DNA from: Gottfriedia luciferensis
GTDB taxonomy: Bacteria > Bacillota > Bacilli > Bacillales > Bacillaceae_G
Assembly: GCF_001712755.1 (NCBI RefSeq)
Contig: NZ_MDKC01000023.1
Coordinates: forward strand, 277,789-341,788
Reading direction: 5' to 3'
DNA: 64,000 bases
The translations under genes and the position numbers were made by a program. Positions 24,846 to 33,586 of the stretch are shown here, one piece after another; position 1 is the first letter of the stretch, and each line of letters opens with the position of its first letter. The notes below the pieces were generated by a model. It ran no database searches. It saw nothing but the letters and a program-made list of their open reading frames with translations, and was not told the DNA's origin.

Positions 24846-25334
24846 TTATCGCTCCCCTTCGTTAATAAGATTAAAAATACGACCGCAAACATCCGATTCT
24901 TCAACTGATATATCATTTGTAGTTTCCAATGAATCAACATAAAACTTTAAGTTTTTAAAAAAGTCTGTCATTCCAGAATCGGGGCTGAGCAAATCCTTAA
25001 TCTCAACATCATTTAGGTCCAACAAAACAGAAGCAATTTCCATTATTTCATTGTTAAGTATTGAAGTAATCAAAATTGGGTTATCCTTGTTTTGTTTGGA
25101 TATCTTAGAAACTGCTGCAATCGATTTAATAAGAGTGGAAACTCTCATATCTTCCAAATTGTTGAATGTTCGATTAAACCAATTTCCACTTCTTCCAGTT
25201 GCTTCACTTAATTGGTAATGTTTTATTTTTCGGGATACAAGTTCATTGTTTAGGTTTCTAGTAACCCGATAAAGAATAACTTTATGCAATACACCTTGCA
25301 ATAGCTCATTATCATTAGGTAAAATGTTTGGCAA
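24846..25334 (-). CDS. Probable HTH regulator of the restriction locus
   Basis: A 162-residue protein not assigned to a named family. Residues about 25-75 (LVSRKIKHYQLSEATGRSG, NWFNRTFNNLEDMRVSTL) have the spacing of an XRE-type helix-turn-helix, as in controller proteins of restriction-modification loci. The remainder is acidic and helical. The GTG at 25343 overlaps its own GGGAGG site, so I prefer the TTG at 25334, seven bases downstream of it. It is the first gene of the minus-strand unit and lies just before the endonuclease gene, which fits a regulator of endonuclease expression. Confidence 0.68.
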   Translation of the reverse strand: MPNILPNDNELLQGVLHKVILYRVTRNLNNELVSRKIKHYQLSEATGRSGNWFNRTFNNLEDMRVSTLIKSIAAVSKISKQNKDNPILITSILNNEIMEIASVLLDLNDVEIKDLLSPDSGMTDFFKNLKFYVDSLETTNDISVEESDVCGRIFNLINEGER

Positions 25335-25477
25335 ATCGTCCACCTCCCAAATAAAACCATTTTTCCTTTAATGGTTTAATAATATACGATGGTTAGCACT
25401 TAGAAATCAGCTCATGAGGTGATTTCTAAGCGCAAATGTTAATTTTTTTATTATTTTCTTTAATCGAGGTTTTTAAT

Positions 25478-25840
25478 ATGACAGATATATTTTCAAATTA
25501 GTAGCATTTGAAAAATATCAAGGTAATTCGTTCTAAAGGAACTTCATTGGAAAATAATATAGGGATGGAATTGTGCAAAAAGGTATAGGATTTAGGAAGA
25601 ACGTTCGAAAACTTGTGGGGAATCCAGACTTAGCAATACTAAAATATAAAATTGTATTTTTCCTTTGTTTCATGTTTTCGCATTCATGTCCATTACATGG
25701 AAATAAACCTAGCTCTAATTTAGAATATTGTAAAAATCTCAAGAGGAAAATTGCAAGCGAATATGAAGTTATCAGCAAAAAGGATGGAGTATAATGGATA
25801 AAAGGAAGATTGAAGTACATAGAACATCTCAATTATATTT
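25478..25840 (+). pseudogene. vsr: Decayed very-short-patch-repair (Vsr) endonuclease
   Basis: A plus-strand frame opens with MTDIFS (ATG at 25478) followed by two stop codons, then IRSKGTS; after a frameshift near 25575 it continues GFRKNVRKLVGNPDLAI, then SHSCPLHGNKPSSNLEYC and LKRKIASEYEV. These match Vsr in order: the N-terminal RSKGT, the catalytic GNPD aspartate, and the zinc/active-site H-C-P-x-H-G region. The core FxDGCFWH is damaged (FLCFMFSH). Vsr repairs T:G mismatches left by deamination of 5-methylcytosine and commonly accompanies C5 methyltransferases, such as the one at 21254-22411. Several lesions make it non-functional. The end point is uncertain because the C-terminus is not readable. 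Confidence 0.75.
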
Positions 25841-25914
25841 TTTTGGACCTTTCTATACTAGTATTGAACAACATTACAAATTAATTGAATGCGGAATAAA
25901 TATTTAAAAGCAAC

Positions 25915-25962
25915 CAGAAAAAGGCTATTTTCCGTTATTAAAAAAGAAAAATAGCCTTTTTT
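25915..25962. terminator. Bidirectional terminator
   Basis: GAAAAAGGCTATTTT pairs with AAAATAGCCTTTTTT around CCGTTATTAAAAAAG. It separates the vsr remnant (plus strand) from the end of the mngB-like gene (minus strand). Confidence 0.85.
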
Positions 25963-25987
25963 GATTTAAATACATATATTTATTGTT

Positions 25988-28588
25988 TTAAAACAAAATC
26001 GATTTAACCTTATTTGTTCTCACATTTATTCCTACTTGCTGATCGTTTACAATTACTTCTACTTTTACTTTTTCATTTAAATTAACTGTGTATACTTTAT
26101 CAATCTCATCATTAAATTGCAAAAAAGCATACTCTGCTTTTTCCGATGAATTATAAAAACGTATAACAAATTTATCTACTTTTTCAGCCTTTTTCAACGT
26201 ACTTAGAACAATTTTTTGGGAATATTCTTTAAAAAAGCTAAACACCAACGGCGTCTTCACACCAGACTCATTCAACTTCATAGCATCAAAAGGAATCTTA
26301 TTATATGCAACAACCGGAGTTAAATACTCCTTAGCAATACGAGCAACATTTTCTTCCTTACTATATGTCGCAATCGCAAACTCCAACAACAACTTCCCTA
26401 TCATCTGAGAATCCGGAGTAGGCAACTTAATCCCCGACGGTCGCCCTGGCCGACGAACCATCTCCTCTTTCCCAAGAAAACCAACACTCCTAAACAAAGT
26501 AATAGCTATCGTATCAAATTTTTCACCAACAATTTCATACTCCCTCGTACTGTTCGTTAATACACTAACTCCAAAATCATCATTTATTAATCCAACATAG
26601 CTCAACATTGGATAAATTGAATCAGGACGTTCATCCCAATTTTCTTCCTCCCAAAAATGAATTGCCGAATCAACTACATCTCGTTTAATCGAACCAAATT
26701 GGTTATCTGATAACGAGAAAGCCGACGCAATATTCGTTGGAATTAATACTCTTAACCGGTGATCCTTTGCTTGGTTATTCACTTCAAATTTTATATCAAG
26801 TCTAGGTTTATGATTTGGAACATTAACTACAATATGAACGTCGACAGCACCATCAAGAATTTGTTTTTTACGTTTTACTAAATTTGAAGGAACAGCCAAA
26901 GTATATTTAATATCAATTGTTACCCTAAATCGATTTTGTTGAATTTTAGTTTCAGCAACAACATAATCACTATAAATTAACTCCTCATTTAGAAGTGGAG
27001 AGTAATCATATTCATCTCCATCATCACCACCATTTTCTAAACGAAGAACATTCGTAAAAATTTGTTTAATTTGCTTATCAAAAATATTCAATGTTCCATT
27101 TGAATTAACGGTAATCCTATAATAATCTGTTTCAATCTCATTAGTAGAGTAAGTTATTTTCTTTAAGACATCATCATCTTCTACTACAAAAAATGTCTTA
27201 TAACCCATAGATGGAATATTATCCTTTAATTGGATTGTATATTCAATAAACGGATCATAATTTCCATAATGAACTATTTGACGATCGATTAAGCCTGGAT
27301 CAGTAACCTTACTTTCAATAATTTCGTAGTCTATTTCATTTGATTCATGATCAACTAGCTTAAACGATTTTAATTTTGTCATAACACTAGTAGTCACAAC
27401 TTCAGTACGCTCATAAGGAAGTAAGTTAAAAAGTGTAATTCGATCATTTTCATTAGTAGTATCCATCGAATCAACAATTTTACGTTTATAAAAATTGATT
27501 AGTTGATCAACTTTTTCTTCCGCTAAATAAAAACGGCTTTGAATTTCTCTGTGTACCTTATCAGAACAGCAACATCCAATACTATCATGTGCGTGGTTTT
27601 TCATAATCTCTTTCCAGATTAGCTCAATTAAGCCATGGTGATACTCAAAACCTAAACGGTAGGCGATTGATGCAAGTGGTTCTAAAATATTGGTAATTTT
27701 ATTTTCAATTCTAGTATTTGCTGCTTTAATATCCATTCTAGTCGAGTAAATACTTCGATGAACCCGCATGTACTTCCCATCTAAAAATTCACCTTTTAAT
27801 GTAACAAGATCTTTTTGCTCTTCTAGATTTTCAAAAACATTTTCATATTTACTTAAGAAAAAATCTCGCTCTGGATAAAGATTTTGAAGCTTTTCGATGA
27901 TTGTAAAAATATTCTTTTGAATCGGCATTTGATCATGACCATTCGGTAAGATTATATGGTCACTCGTTGCTCCTCGATCAAGTACAGTGAAATACTTATC
28001 AATTCGACTTTGCAGTACTTCTTCATCCTCTGGTAAATACTTACCGATTGCATACCCTAGCGGAAACAATTGAACTAACACCTTTGAACCATCATCCGTC
28101 TCCCAATAAAATTCAGTCTTATTTGTTCCATGTCGTTCAGATGTTCCACGCCAGAAGATTGAATACTTAATATCAAACCCATTTAAAATCATCGGAATCT
28201 GAGCTGATTGTCCAAACGAATCTGGAAGATAACCAATTTTCATCGGTACTCCAAACTCTTCACAGTCCTTCATTCCGTATAATAAATTACGAACAATCGA
28301 CTCACCACCGACAATCATCTCATCCGTTTGCGTATACCATGGACCAATAATTAATCGCCCTTCTTGAACAAGCTTTTTCACTCGTTCTTTATTTTCTGGT
28401 TTTACAGCAAAATAATCTTCTAAAATAGCAGTCTGTCCATCTAACACATAGTAAGGATAATCAGGATTCGTTTCTAACATCTCCATAATTTCTTCCATAT
28501 TATTAACTAATAGAATTCTAGACTCTTCCGTCGTAAAATACCATTCTCTATCCCAATGCATATGTGGAACGATATGAACTTTTTTCAT
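25988..28588 (-). CDS. mngB: Mannosylglycerate hydrolase (GH38 alpha-mannosidase)
   Basis: An 866-residue glycoside hydrolase family 38 enzyme. The family start KVHIVPHMHWDREWY supplies zinc-binding H and D residues, GYLPDSFGQSAQIPMIL holds the nucleophile aspartate region, and KNHAHDSIGCCCSDKVH is the third conserved zinc-site block. In MngB the substrate is 2-O-(6-phospho-alpha-mannosyl)-D-glycerate, cleaved in the cytoplasm to mannose 6-phosphate and glycerate. GGAGGAG precedes the ATG at 28588. It is downstream of the PTS transporter gene by 15 bases and of the RpiR regulator, an arrangement that fits a mannosylglycerate (or related alpha-mannoside) utilisation operon. A related mannoside as the true substrate cannot be excluded. 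Confidence 0.9.
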   Translation of the reverse strand: MKKVHIVPHMHWDREWYFTTEESRILLVNNMEEIMEMLETNPDYPYYVLDGQTAILEDYFAVKPENKERVKKLVQEGRLIIGPWYTQTDEMIVGGESIVRNLLYGMKDCEEFGVPMKIGYLPDSFGQSAQIPMILNGFDIKYSIFWRGTSERHGTNKTEFYWETDDGSKVLVQLFPLGYAIGKYLPEDEEVLQSRIDKYFTVLDRGATSDHIILPNGHDQMPIQKNIFTIIEKLQNLYPERDFFLSKYENVFENLEEQKDLVTLKGEFLDGKYMRVHRSIYSTRMDIKAANTRIENKITNILEPLASIAYRLGFEYHHGLIELIWKEIMKNHAHDSIGCCCSDKVHREIQSRFYLAEEKVDQLINFYKRKIVDSMDTTNENDRITLFNLLPYERTEVVTTSVMTKLKSFKLVDHESNEIDYEIIESKVTDPGLIDRQIVHYGNYDPFIEYTIQLKDNIPSMGYKTFFVVEDDDVLKKITYSTNEIETDYYRITVNSNGTLNIFDKQIKQIFTNVLRLENGGDDGDEYDYSPLLNEELIYSDYVVAETKIQQNRFRVTIDIKYTLAVPSNLVKRKKQILDGAVDVHIVVNVPNHKPRLDIKFEVNNQAKDHRLRVLIPTNIASAFSLSDNQFGSIKRDVVDSAIHFWEEENWDERPDSIYPMLSYVGLINDDFGVSVLTNSTREYEIVGEKFDTIAITLFRSVGFLGKEEMVRRPGRPSGIKLPTPDSQMIGKLLLEFAIATYSKEENVARIAKEYLTPVVAYNKIPFDAMKLNESGVKTPLVFSFFKEYSQKIVLSTLKKAEKVDKFVIRFYNSSEKAEYAFLQFNDEIDKVYTVNLNEKVKVEVIVNDQQVGINVRTNKVKSILF

Positions 28589-28603
28589 TTTACTCCTCCA
28601 CTC

Positions 28604-30541
28604 TTATGCGACATTTTGTTGTGATGCCTTTATCTTTATTTCTTTAACTATTTTTTGTTTTCTTGTCATAATTAATAAATTTGTTGATATAAACGCACCA
28701 ATTAATGCTGCTCCAAACCAAATGCCTGCAGCTACTATGGCTGGTTTACCTTGAAGTAAGGCTAAAGAGAAAATTCCAGCACCAGGAACATTTAGACCAA
28801 TATTAGAGTAAGCAACGATCGCTCCTGTGACTGCTGAACCAGTGATTAATGAAGGTATCACTCTTAGGGGATCTTTAATCATAAATGGAATCGCACCTTC
28901 TGTAATTCCTGCTAATCCAAGCAACCATGTTTGTTTACCAATTTCTTTTTCTTGTTCAGAAAATAAATGTTTACCAATTATCGTTGCTCCAGTGACGGAA
29001 AATGCAGAAACCATTTTGACAGATGCAAATGCTGCATAAGGTACTATATTTCCACTAGCCATTGCACCGATACAGAATGTGTAAGCAGCCTTGTTTATTG
29101 GACCACCAAGGTCAAATGAAACCATTGCTCCTAATATTGCACCAAGTATAATCGCATTTGCTCCACTCATTCCATCTAGCCAATCAATTAGTCCTTGATT
29201 TAAGAGAGCTAATGGCTTACCAATTACAAATAGCATGATTGAACCAACTACAAGAGTTCCAATTACAGGATAGAACCAAAAACTAACAAATCCTGCGAAA
29301 GTTCCTTTAGGTTTGACCTTAACTTTTAGATACTTTAAGAAATAACCCGCTAGTAATCCTCCTAGCATACCTCCTAAAAATCCACTGCCGATTAAATTTG
29401 CCGCGACCCCTGCTGCAAAACCTGGCCCTAATGCTGGTTTATCAGCAATCGAGTAGGCCATATATGCAGCTAAAATTGGAATCATGATTTGTCCTAATAA
29501 AGAACCACCTAATTGGCGTAATAACCATAACCATGATCCTTCTGCTGCATATAAATCTTGAAGACCAAAAGCTTGCGCTATAAAGACAGCCGCCGCTAAC
29601 GTCATACCTCCCGCTACAATAATAGGGATGATGTGAGAGATTCCTGTTAAAAGAGAATCCTTAACTTCTGTTTTGATAGATTTCTCTTCAATCTCATGAA
29701 CTGATTCTTCACTTTCGACCATTCCTCTTTTTGGTTTATTTTCTATTTTTTGTAATGCTTGTTCTAAAATACCTTTTGCGTTTCGAAGAGGAGAAGCTAC
29801 AGATGTTTTTACTTTCGGAAGATGCTTGAATCGCTCTTCATCCTTCACTGCAACATCCACCGCCAATACAATCGCATCAGCCTTTTTAATTAATTCGTAT
29901 GTATGCCGATCTTCAATTCCATTTGCCCCTTGTTTTTCAACAAATACATTAATTCCTAATTCATTACCTGCTTTAACTAATGCTTCCGCTGCCATATAAG
30001 TATGTGCTATACCTGCTGGGCAAGCTGTAATGGCTAAAACGGTTTTATCTCTATCTTGTGAGATTTTCTGATTAGTAGATTGTAAAGATAAATCAAGATG
30101 ATCATAAAGTTCTTTATTCGTCCTTGAATGAAGTAGATTATTTTTATACTCTTCATTTGATAGTCTTGTAACCAGTTCAGATAATAGAGTAAGATGTGTT
30201 GTTCCTTCCTCTTCTTTTGGAATCGCTAATAAAATTACTAATTCAACTTGATTTTTTGGATCAACACTCTCCCAAGTACTAATTGGCTTCTCTAGTGTTG
30301 CGACTGCAAATGAAGCTTCTTTAACTGCCGAAGATTTTCCATGTGGAATAGCAAGACCACCTTCAAAACCAGTTGGAGATAAAGCTTCTCTTTCCATTAC
30401 CGCTTTATAAAACTCTTCCTCAGAATGAATTTTCCCTTCTGATGCTAATTTTTTAACTAAAAATTTTATGATTTCTTCTTTAGATGTAAATCTCTCTTTA
30501 GTACTTACTAAAGCTTCAGAAGTTAACTTTTTTAACTGCAT
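28604..30541 (-). CDS. mngA: PTS EIIABC, fructose family / mannosylglycerate type
   Basis: A 645-residue phosphotransferase permease with three domains. EIIA (1-150) has phospho-His H67 in GLAIPHGKS; EIIB (165-265) has C174 in ITACPAGIAHTY; EIIC (about 300-630) is a fructose-type membrane domain with many hydrophobic segments (TGISHIIPIIVAGGM; GGMLGGLLAGY). MngA-type transporters bring in 2-O-alpha-mannosyl-D-glycerate with phosphorylation, feeding the adjacent hydrolase. The ATG at 30541 has GGGG eight bases upstream; the TTG at 30559 does not. Fructose EIIABC is the main alternative, but the GH38 neighbour favours the mannosylglycerate role. Confidence 0.88.
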   Translation of the reverse strand: MQLKKLTSEALVSTKERFTSKEEIIKFLVKKLASEGKIHSEEEFYKAVMEREALSPTGFEGGLAIPHGKSSAVKEASFAVATLEKPISTWESVDPKNQVELVILLAIPKEEEGTTHLTLLSELVTRLSNEEYKNNLLHSRTNKELYDHLDLSLQSTNQKISQDRDKTVLAITACPAGIAHTYMAAEALVKAGNELGINVFVEKQGANGIEDRHTYELIKKADAIVLAVDVAVKDEERFKHLPKVKTSVASPLRNAKGILEQALQKIENKPKRGMVESEESVHEIEEKSIKTEVKDSLLTGISHIIPIIVAGGMTLAAAVFIAQAFGLQDLYAAEGSWLWLLRQLGGSLLGQIMIPILAAYMAYSIADKPALGPGFAAGVAANLIGSGFLGGMLGGLLAGYFLKYLKVKVKPKGTFAGFVSFWFYPVIGTLVVGSIMLFVIGKPLALLNQGLIDWLDGMSGANAIILGAILGAMVSFDLGGPINKAAYTFCIGAMASGNIVPYAAFASVKMVSAFSVTGATIIGKHLFSEQEKEIGKQTWLLGLAGITEGAIPFMIKDPLRVIPSLITGSAVTGAIVAYSNIGLNVPGAGIFSLALLQGKPAIVAAGIWFGAALIGAFISTNLLIMTRKQKIVKEIKIKASQQNVA

Positions 30542-30589
30542 CTTTGTAACCCCTTTCAATTATTAGTGGACTACTTTGACTTCATAATA

Positions 30590-30628
30590 GCAAAAAAAAA
30601 ATAAGAAGCTTGATACTTCTCATTTTTA
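30590..30628 (-). terminator. Terminator-like hairpin after the RpiR gene
   Basis: On the minus strand GAGAAGT and GCTTCTT pair around ATCAA, followed by a long T tract (A10 on the plus strand at 30592-30601). It lies between the RpiR gene and mngA, so it may reduce read-through from the regulator gene. Confidence 0.7.
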
Positions 30629-30656
30629 CACAAGTTTTAGTAATTTTTTAATTTTA

Positions 30657-30674
30657 ATGTGTATTTATACACAT
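30657..30674. promoter_or_regulatory. Palindrome upstream of mngA, possible RpiR operator
   Basis: ATGTGTAT and ATACACAT form an 8-base inverted repeat around TT. It overlaps the stop codon of the RpiR gene and lies about 115 bases upstream of mngA, a plausible place for the operator of the sugar-responsive regulator. No second copy was found upstream of the regulator itself. Confidence 0.45.
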
Positions 30675-31417
30675 CAATTCGATGCTTTCCAGTAAAACTC
30701 AGATAAAGCTCTAAGAACTAACAACAAAGGTGTTTTATCTGTAATATTGTATTCATTAAACTTTTTATTAGGAGAGTAGCAATACAAATTCACATCTGCA
30801 ATTTGTTGTAAAGAATTTTTACTAAAATGAGTAAGTGAAATTATTTTAATTCCCTTTTGTTTTGCCAGCTCTACTACATCCAATACTTGAGCCGTTTCTC
30901 CAGACAATGAAATTAAAAATAGTAAATTATTTTCCTTAGACTCCAATCTAGAAAGTTCATATAATATATCATGACGATGGAAATAGTATTCAGCTTGTTT
31001 ACCAACAACCTTAAGATTTTTTATCATCATTTCACAAAATGGCGCAGTATCCCCTACACCAAAGAAAAGCACCCTTCGTGCTTCTTGAATTAATTTCGTA
31101 GTGAGTGCTAACTTATTTTGATCAATTAATCCAATTGTTTTATGAATGTTAAATGATAGACTATCCTCTTCTGTAAAAACATCCTGCTTAATAATCTCCT
31201 CTTTTAAACTATTCTTCATCTGAGAAAATCCATCAAAACCTAATTTTTTTGTTAATCTCGTTATTGTATTTGGAACAGTAAACAATTGAGCAGCTAAATA
31301 TTGTATAGAGTAGCCAACAACTTCTTCTTTGTTATTCATTATAAACTCAATAATTTGATCATCAGTATCGTTTAGTTTATATTCAAATTTTTGAATCCTT
31401 TCCTCAAAATGTAACAT
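30674..31417 (-). CDS. RpiR-family transcriptional regulator (HTH-SIS)
   Basis: A 247-residue regulator. The N-terminal RpiR helix-turn-helix spans about 1-77 (SIQYLAAQLFTVPNTITRL, KKLGFDGFSQMKNSLKEE) and the C-terminal SIS sugar-phosphate-binding domain about 100-240 (RVLFFGVGDTAPFCEMM; NLLFLISLSGETAQVLDV). It precedes the PTS EIIABC and GH38 genes on the same strand and probably controls them in response to a phosphosugar. The ATG at 31417 has only a weak upstream site (AGGTG). Whether it acts as repressor or activator cannot be told from sequence. Confidence 0.9.
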   Translation of the reverse strand: MLHFEERIQKFEYKLNDTDDQIIEFIMNNKEEVVGYSIQYLAAQLFTVPNTITRLTKKLGFDGFSQMKNSLKEEIIKQDVFTEEDSLSFNIHKTIGLIDQNKLALTTKLIQEARRVLFFGVGDTAPFCEMMIKNLKVVGKQAEYYFHRHDILYELSRLESKENNLLFLISLSGETAQVLDVVELAKQKGIKIISLTHFSKNSLQQIADVNLYCYSPNKKFNEYNITDKTPLLLVLRALSEFYWKASN

Positions 31418-31471
31418 TATGCAAACACCTACTTATTTATGTACTGTTATTGTTTTACCTATATTTAACTT

Positions 31472-31507
31472 CAAAAAGAGAACAACTATACTATTGTTCT
31501 CTTTTCC
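31472..31507 (-). terminator. Terminator of the mreC-like gene
   Basis: AAAAGAGAACAA and TTGTTCTCTTTT are perfect arms around CTATACTA (minus-strand T tract present). It lies just downstream of the mreC-like stop codon and upstream of the RpiR gene. Confidence 0.85.
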
Positions 31508-31522
31508 TATTGTTCTTCCTTT

Positions 31523-32263
31523 TTATTTTTTACTTAACAATAAAATAACGTACTCTAAATCGTTTAAATCATAAAAAGGTTCAATATAAGCTGTTTGATT
31601 TAAACCTAAATTATCAATTTTAGCTTCTTTTACTTTACCTAATTCAATACCTGGTAAATAGATTCCTCCTAGTCCAGAGGTAACAATGATTTCTCCAGGT
31701 TTTAATTGATCATTTACATTGAAAAGAGTCATTTTTAAATAGCCAGTTTTCTCATCTGCACCTTTAATTAAACCTTGTAATTGATGATTATTTTTTGGTT
31801 GGACTGAAATATATGAAGTATATTTAATTGCGCTTAATAAATCTACTTTTGAAGTATGATTCGAAACTTCGATTACTTTACCTACTAAGCCTTGAGAGGT
31901 TATTACATTTGTATTTATTTTCACTCCATCTTTTGATCCCTTATTTATTTCAACAAAGCTGTTCCATGTATCATAATCTCTTTTTGTAACGATTGCTACT
32001 TCAGTTTTGTTGCTTTGACTTTCTTTATTTAGTCTTTCTCTTAGCATTTTTAATTCTTTATTTTCGAGATTGTATTCAGTTATATTAGCTTTTAAAGATG
32101 TTTCATTGCTCATTCTTTCATTTAAATAATCATTTTCTTTTTTTAATTTAATTAAGTCATTGATATTGTTAGTGTAATTATCGAATGTCTTGCTTTTTGA
32201 GAATAGAAATCCACTTGTAAAAAGAATGACGATTAACACCGTAATAATAATTATTTTTTTCAT
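31523..32263 (-). CDS. MreC-like cell-shape protein (stand-alone paralogue)
   Basis: A 246-residue MreC family protein: one N-terminal membrane segment (IIIITVLIVILFTSGFLF), a coiled coil (about 25-85) and the beta-barrel extracellular domain with VITSQGLVGKVIEVSNHTS and GEIIVTSGLGGIYLPGI. MreC scaffolds the elongation machinery with MreB, MreD and RodA. Here no mreB or mreD is nearby and the protein is shorter than a housekeeping MreC (about 280 or more), so it is probably a second copy. AAAAGG eight bases upstream supports the ATG at 32263. It has its own terminator and is not obviously connected to neighbours. Confidence 0.85.
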   Translation of the reverse strand: MKKIIIITVLIVILFTSGFLFSKSKTFDNYTNNINDLIKLKKENDYLNERMSNETSLKANITEYNLENKELKMLRERLNKESQSNKTEVAIVTKRDYDTWNSFVEINKGSKDGVKINTNVITSQGLVGKVIEVSNHTSKVDLLSAIKYTSYISVQPKNNHQLQGLIKGADEKTGYLKMTLFNVNDQLKPGEIIVTSGLGGIYLPGIELGKVKEAKIDNLGLNQTAYIEPFYDLNDLEYVILLLSKK

Positions 32264-32410
32264 TGGTTTATCCTTTTCTTACCTGTTATTATCATGAATT
32301 ATTTCAATTTAAGAATACCATGAAAAACATCCTAAATAAGAAGGGTAATATGGCAATTTTGTGTTTGAACAATTTTTATAGAATTTATTATTTTATTCTT
32401 CCTTTTTATA

Positions 32411-32441
32411 ACAAAAGTCAACTGTCGACAGTTGGCTTTTG
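32411..32441. terminator. Palindromic hairpin
   Basis: AAAAGTCAACTGTC and GACAGTTGGCTTTT pair through a near-perfect 14-base stem centred on TCGA, with flanking A- and T-rich sequence. It lies between the mreC-like gene and the VOC fragment and may be a bidirectional terminator. Confidence 0.55.
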
Positions 32442-32460
32442 TTTCTCTAAGTATACAAAA

Positions 32461-32490
32461 AAAAGAGAACAACTTTAAATTGTTCCCTTT
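32461..32490 (-). terminator. Duplicated terminator (left copy)
   Basis: AAAAGAGAACAACTTTAAATTGTTCCCTTT folds with GAACAA/TTGTTC arms. Nearly the same sequence is at 38130-38158 behind the intact VOC gene, so it belongs to the duplicated VOC 3' region. Confidence 0.65.
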
Positions 32491-32492
32491 CA

Positions 32493-32580
32493 TCAAATCC
32501 ATAAAACATTAGGTTGATGAATTCCAAAAATATTTCCTTCAGTGTCCTTGAAGTATCCTTGCCATGCCATTCCAGGCAAT
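32493..32580 (-). pseudogene. 3' fragment of a VOC-family gene
   Basis: Bases 32512-32578 match 38258-38324, within the intact VOC gene, at 65 of 67 positions by eye. In frame on the minus strand it reads GMAWQGYFKDTEGNIFGIHQ and then its own stop at 32493. Only the last 25 or so codons remain. Together with the duplicated terminator, it forms the left boundary of an insert of about 5.5 kb. Confidence 0.8.
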
Positions 32581-32602
32581 AGCACTAACCGTAACTTGTC
32601 AC

Positions 32603-33586
32603 TTATTGATTTATATGTGATGACTCAATTATTATTGTTGAAATACCACCTTCCCCCTCTAGCTTATAAAAGGGGATTAATGCATTTTCGGGTGCAATTT
32701 GCAAAGACTGATTTGTTATCTTTTTCCCAATTAAATCAGTTATAAAAGGAGTATTTTTATTTGATAAAGATGCATAGAGACCAGATAATCCATTTAAATT
32801 ACTCCCGTTTGTTCTTGATGCAGATGATAATTTAATATTCTTACGCTTAAAATTTTTCTGAACAGAATTCTCCAGTAATAACCAAATTAATTTAGACCAG
32901 TCACGTTTATTATGCGCGGCCTTTCTTCCTAAAAATTCTTTTCCCTCTTCAAATAATAATATCTTTAACATAGTGTGAGTCAAACTATTTGCAGGAATTA
33001 ATGTTTCATCTGCTTCAGCTGTTGAATATGTACACGAAAACGGTCCCATAAAATTTTCATCGTCAATCAATAAGTATTGACCACCATTATGAGCTTGACT
33101 GGGAACTACATTAATATTTATCCCACTGATCTTTGGTTTCACAAAACTAAATTGTGGCCAATGTTTATAAAGGAGCAGTTGGTGATCGTGGGTGGAGATT
33201 TTCACAGTATGATCAGTCATCATTTTTGCTTGTAATAATAATGCAGTTCTTTTGCTTTTCCCTTTTTTGGGATGATATATATGTACTATAAGTAAATCTC
33301 CTATTTCTGGGTTTACGCTTGACATCGTATGTTTTACTATTGGTCTTTGATGACAAAAAACAGAAACAACTGAGGTAGAAATTCCATACGGCATTAAAAT
33401 ATTTTTCCAAGAATTTGCTAAATCAATTATCCCAGCTGTTGCAATTTTTGCAATAAAGTCCGGTTCTTGTGGGTTTAAAGCCATTGTATGCGCTTCTAAA
33501 TGAGAGTTTTTTATAGCTTTAAGAGCAGTTTCATAAAGAACTTTTTTATTCAAATTAACAATACTTTTGTAGGTACTGAAATCCAC
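32603..33586 (-). CDS. Protein of unknown function in VOC-flanked insert
   Basis: A 327-residue protein with no family I recognise. I chose the GTG at 33586, preceded by AAAGGGG; the frame is open to 33646 but the extension is hydrophobic and lacks a ribosome site. The middle section has PEIGDLLIVHIYHPKKGKSKRTALLLQAKMM, a D...Q-x-K arrangement seen in PD-(D/E)XK-like nucleases, followed by HDHQLLLYKHWPQFSFV, as in proteins that bind documents of DNA ends or substrates. These are weak hints. It lies at the left end of a segment bounded by VOC gene duplications, beside other little-known genes, so a mobile or defence role is conceivable. Confidence 0.65.
   Translation of the reverse strand: MDFSTYKSIVNLNKKVLYETALKAIKNSHLEAHTMALNPQEPDFIAKIATAGIIDLANSWKNILMPYGISTSVVSVFCHQRPIVKHTMSSVNPEIGDLLIVHIYHPKKGKSKRTALLLQAKMMTDHTVKISTHDHQLLLYKHWPQFSFVKPKISGININVVPSQAHNGGQYLLIDDENFMGPFSCTYSTAEADETLIPANSLTHTMLKILLFEEGKEFLGRKAAHNKRDWSKLIWLLLENSVQKNFKRKNIKLSSASRTNGSNLNGLSGLYASLSNKNTPFITDLIGKKITNQSLQIAPENALIPFYKLEGEGGISTIIIESSHINQ

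Larger units (their letters stand above)
32264..32602. other. Intergenic region with hairpins and a VOC gene fragment
   Basis: No intact gene. It holds the palindromic hairpin at 32411-32441, a terminator at 32461-32490 and the VOC 3' fragment at 32493-32580, described separately. Short open frames here show no coding features. Confidence 0.6.
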
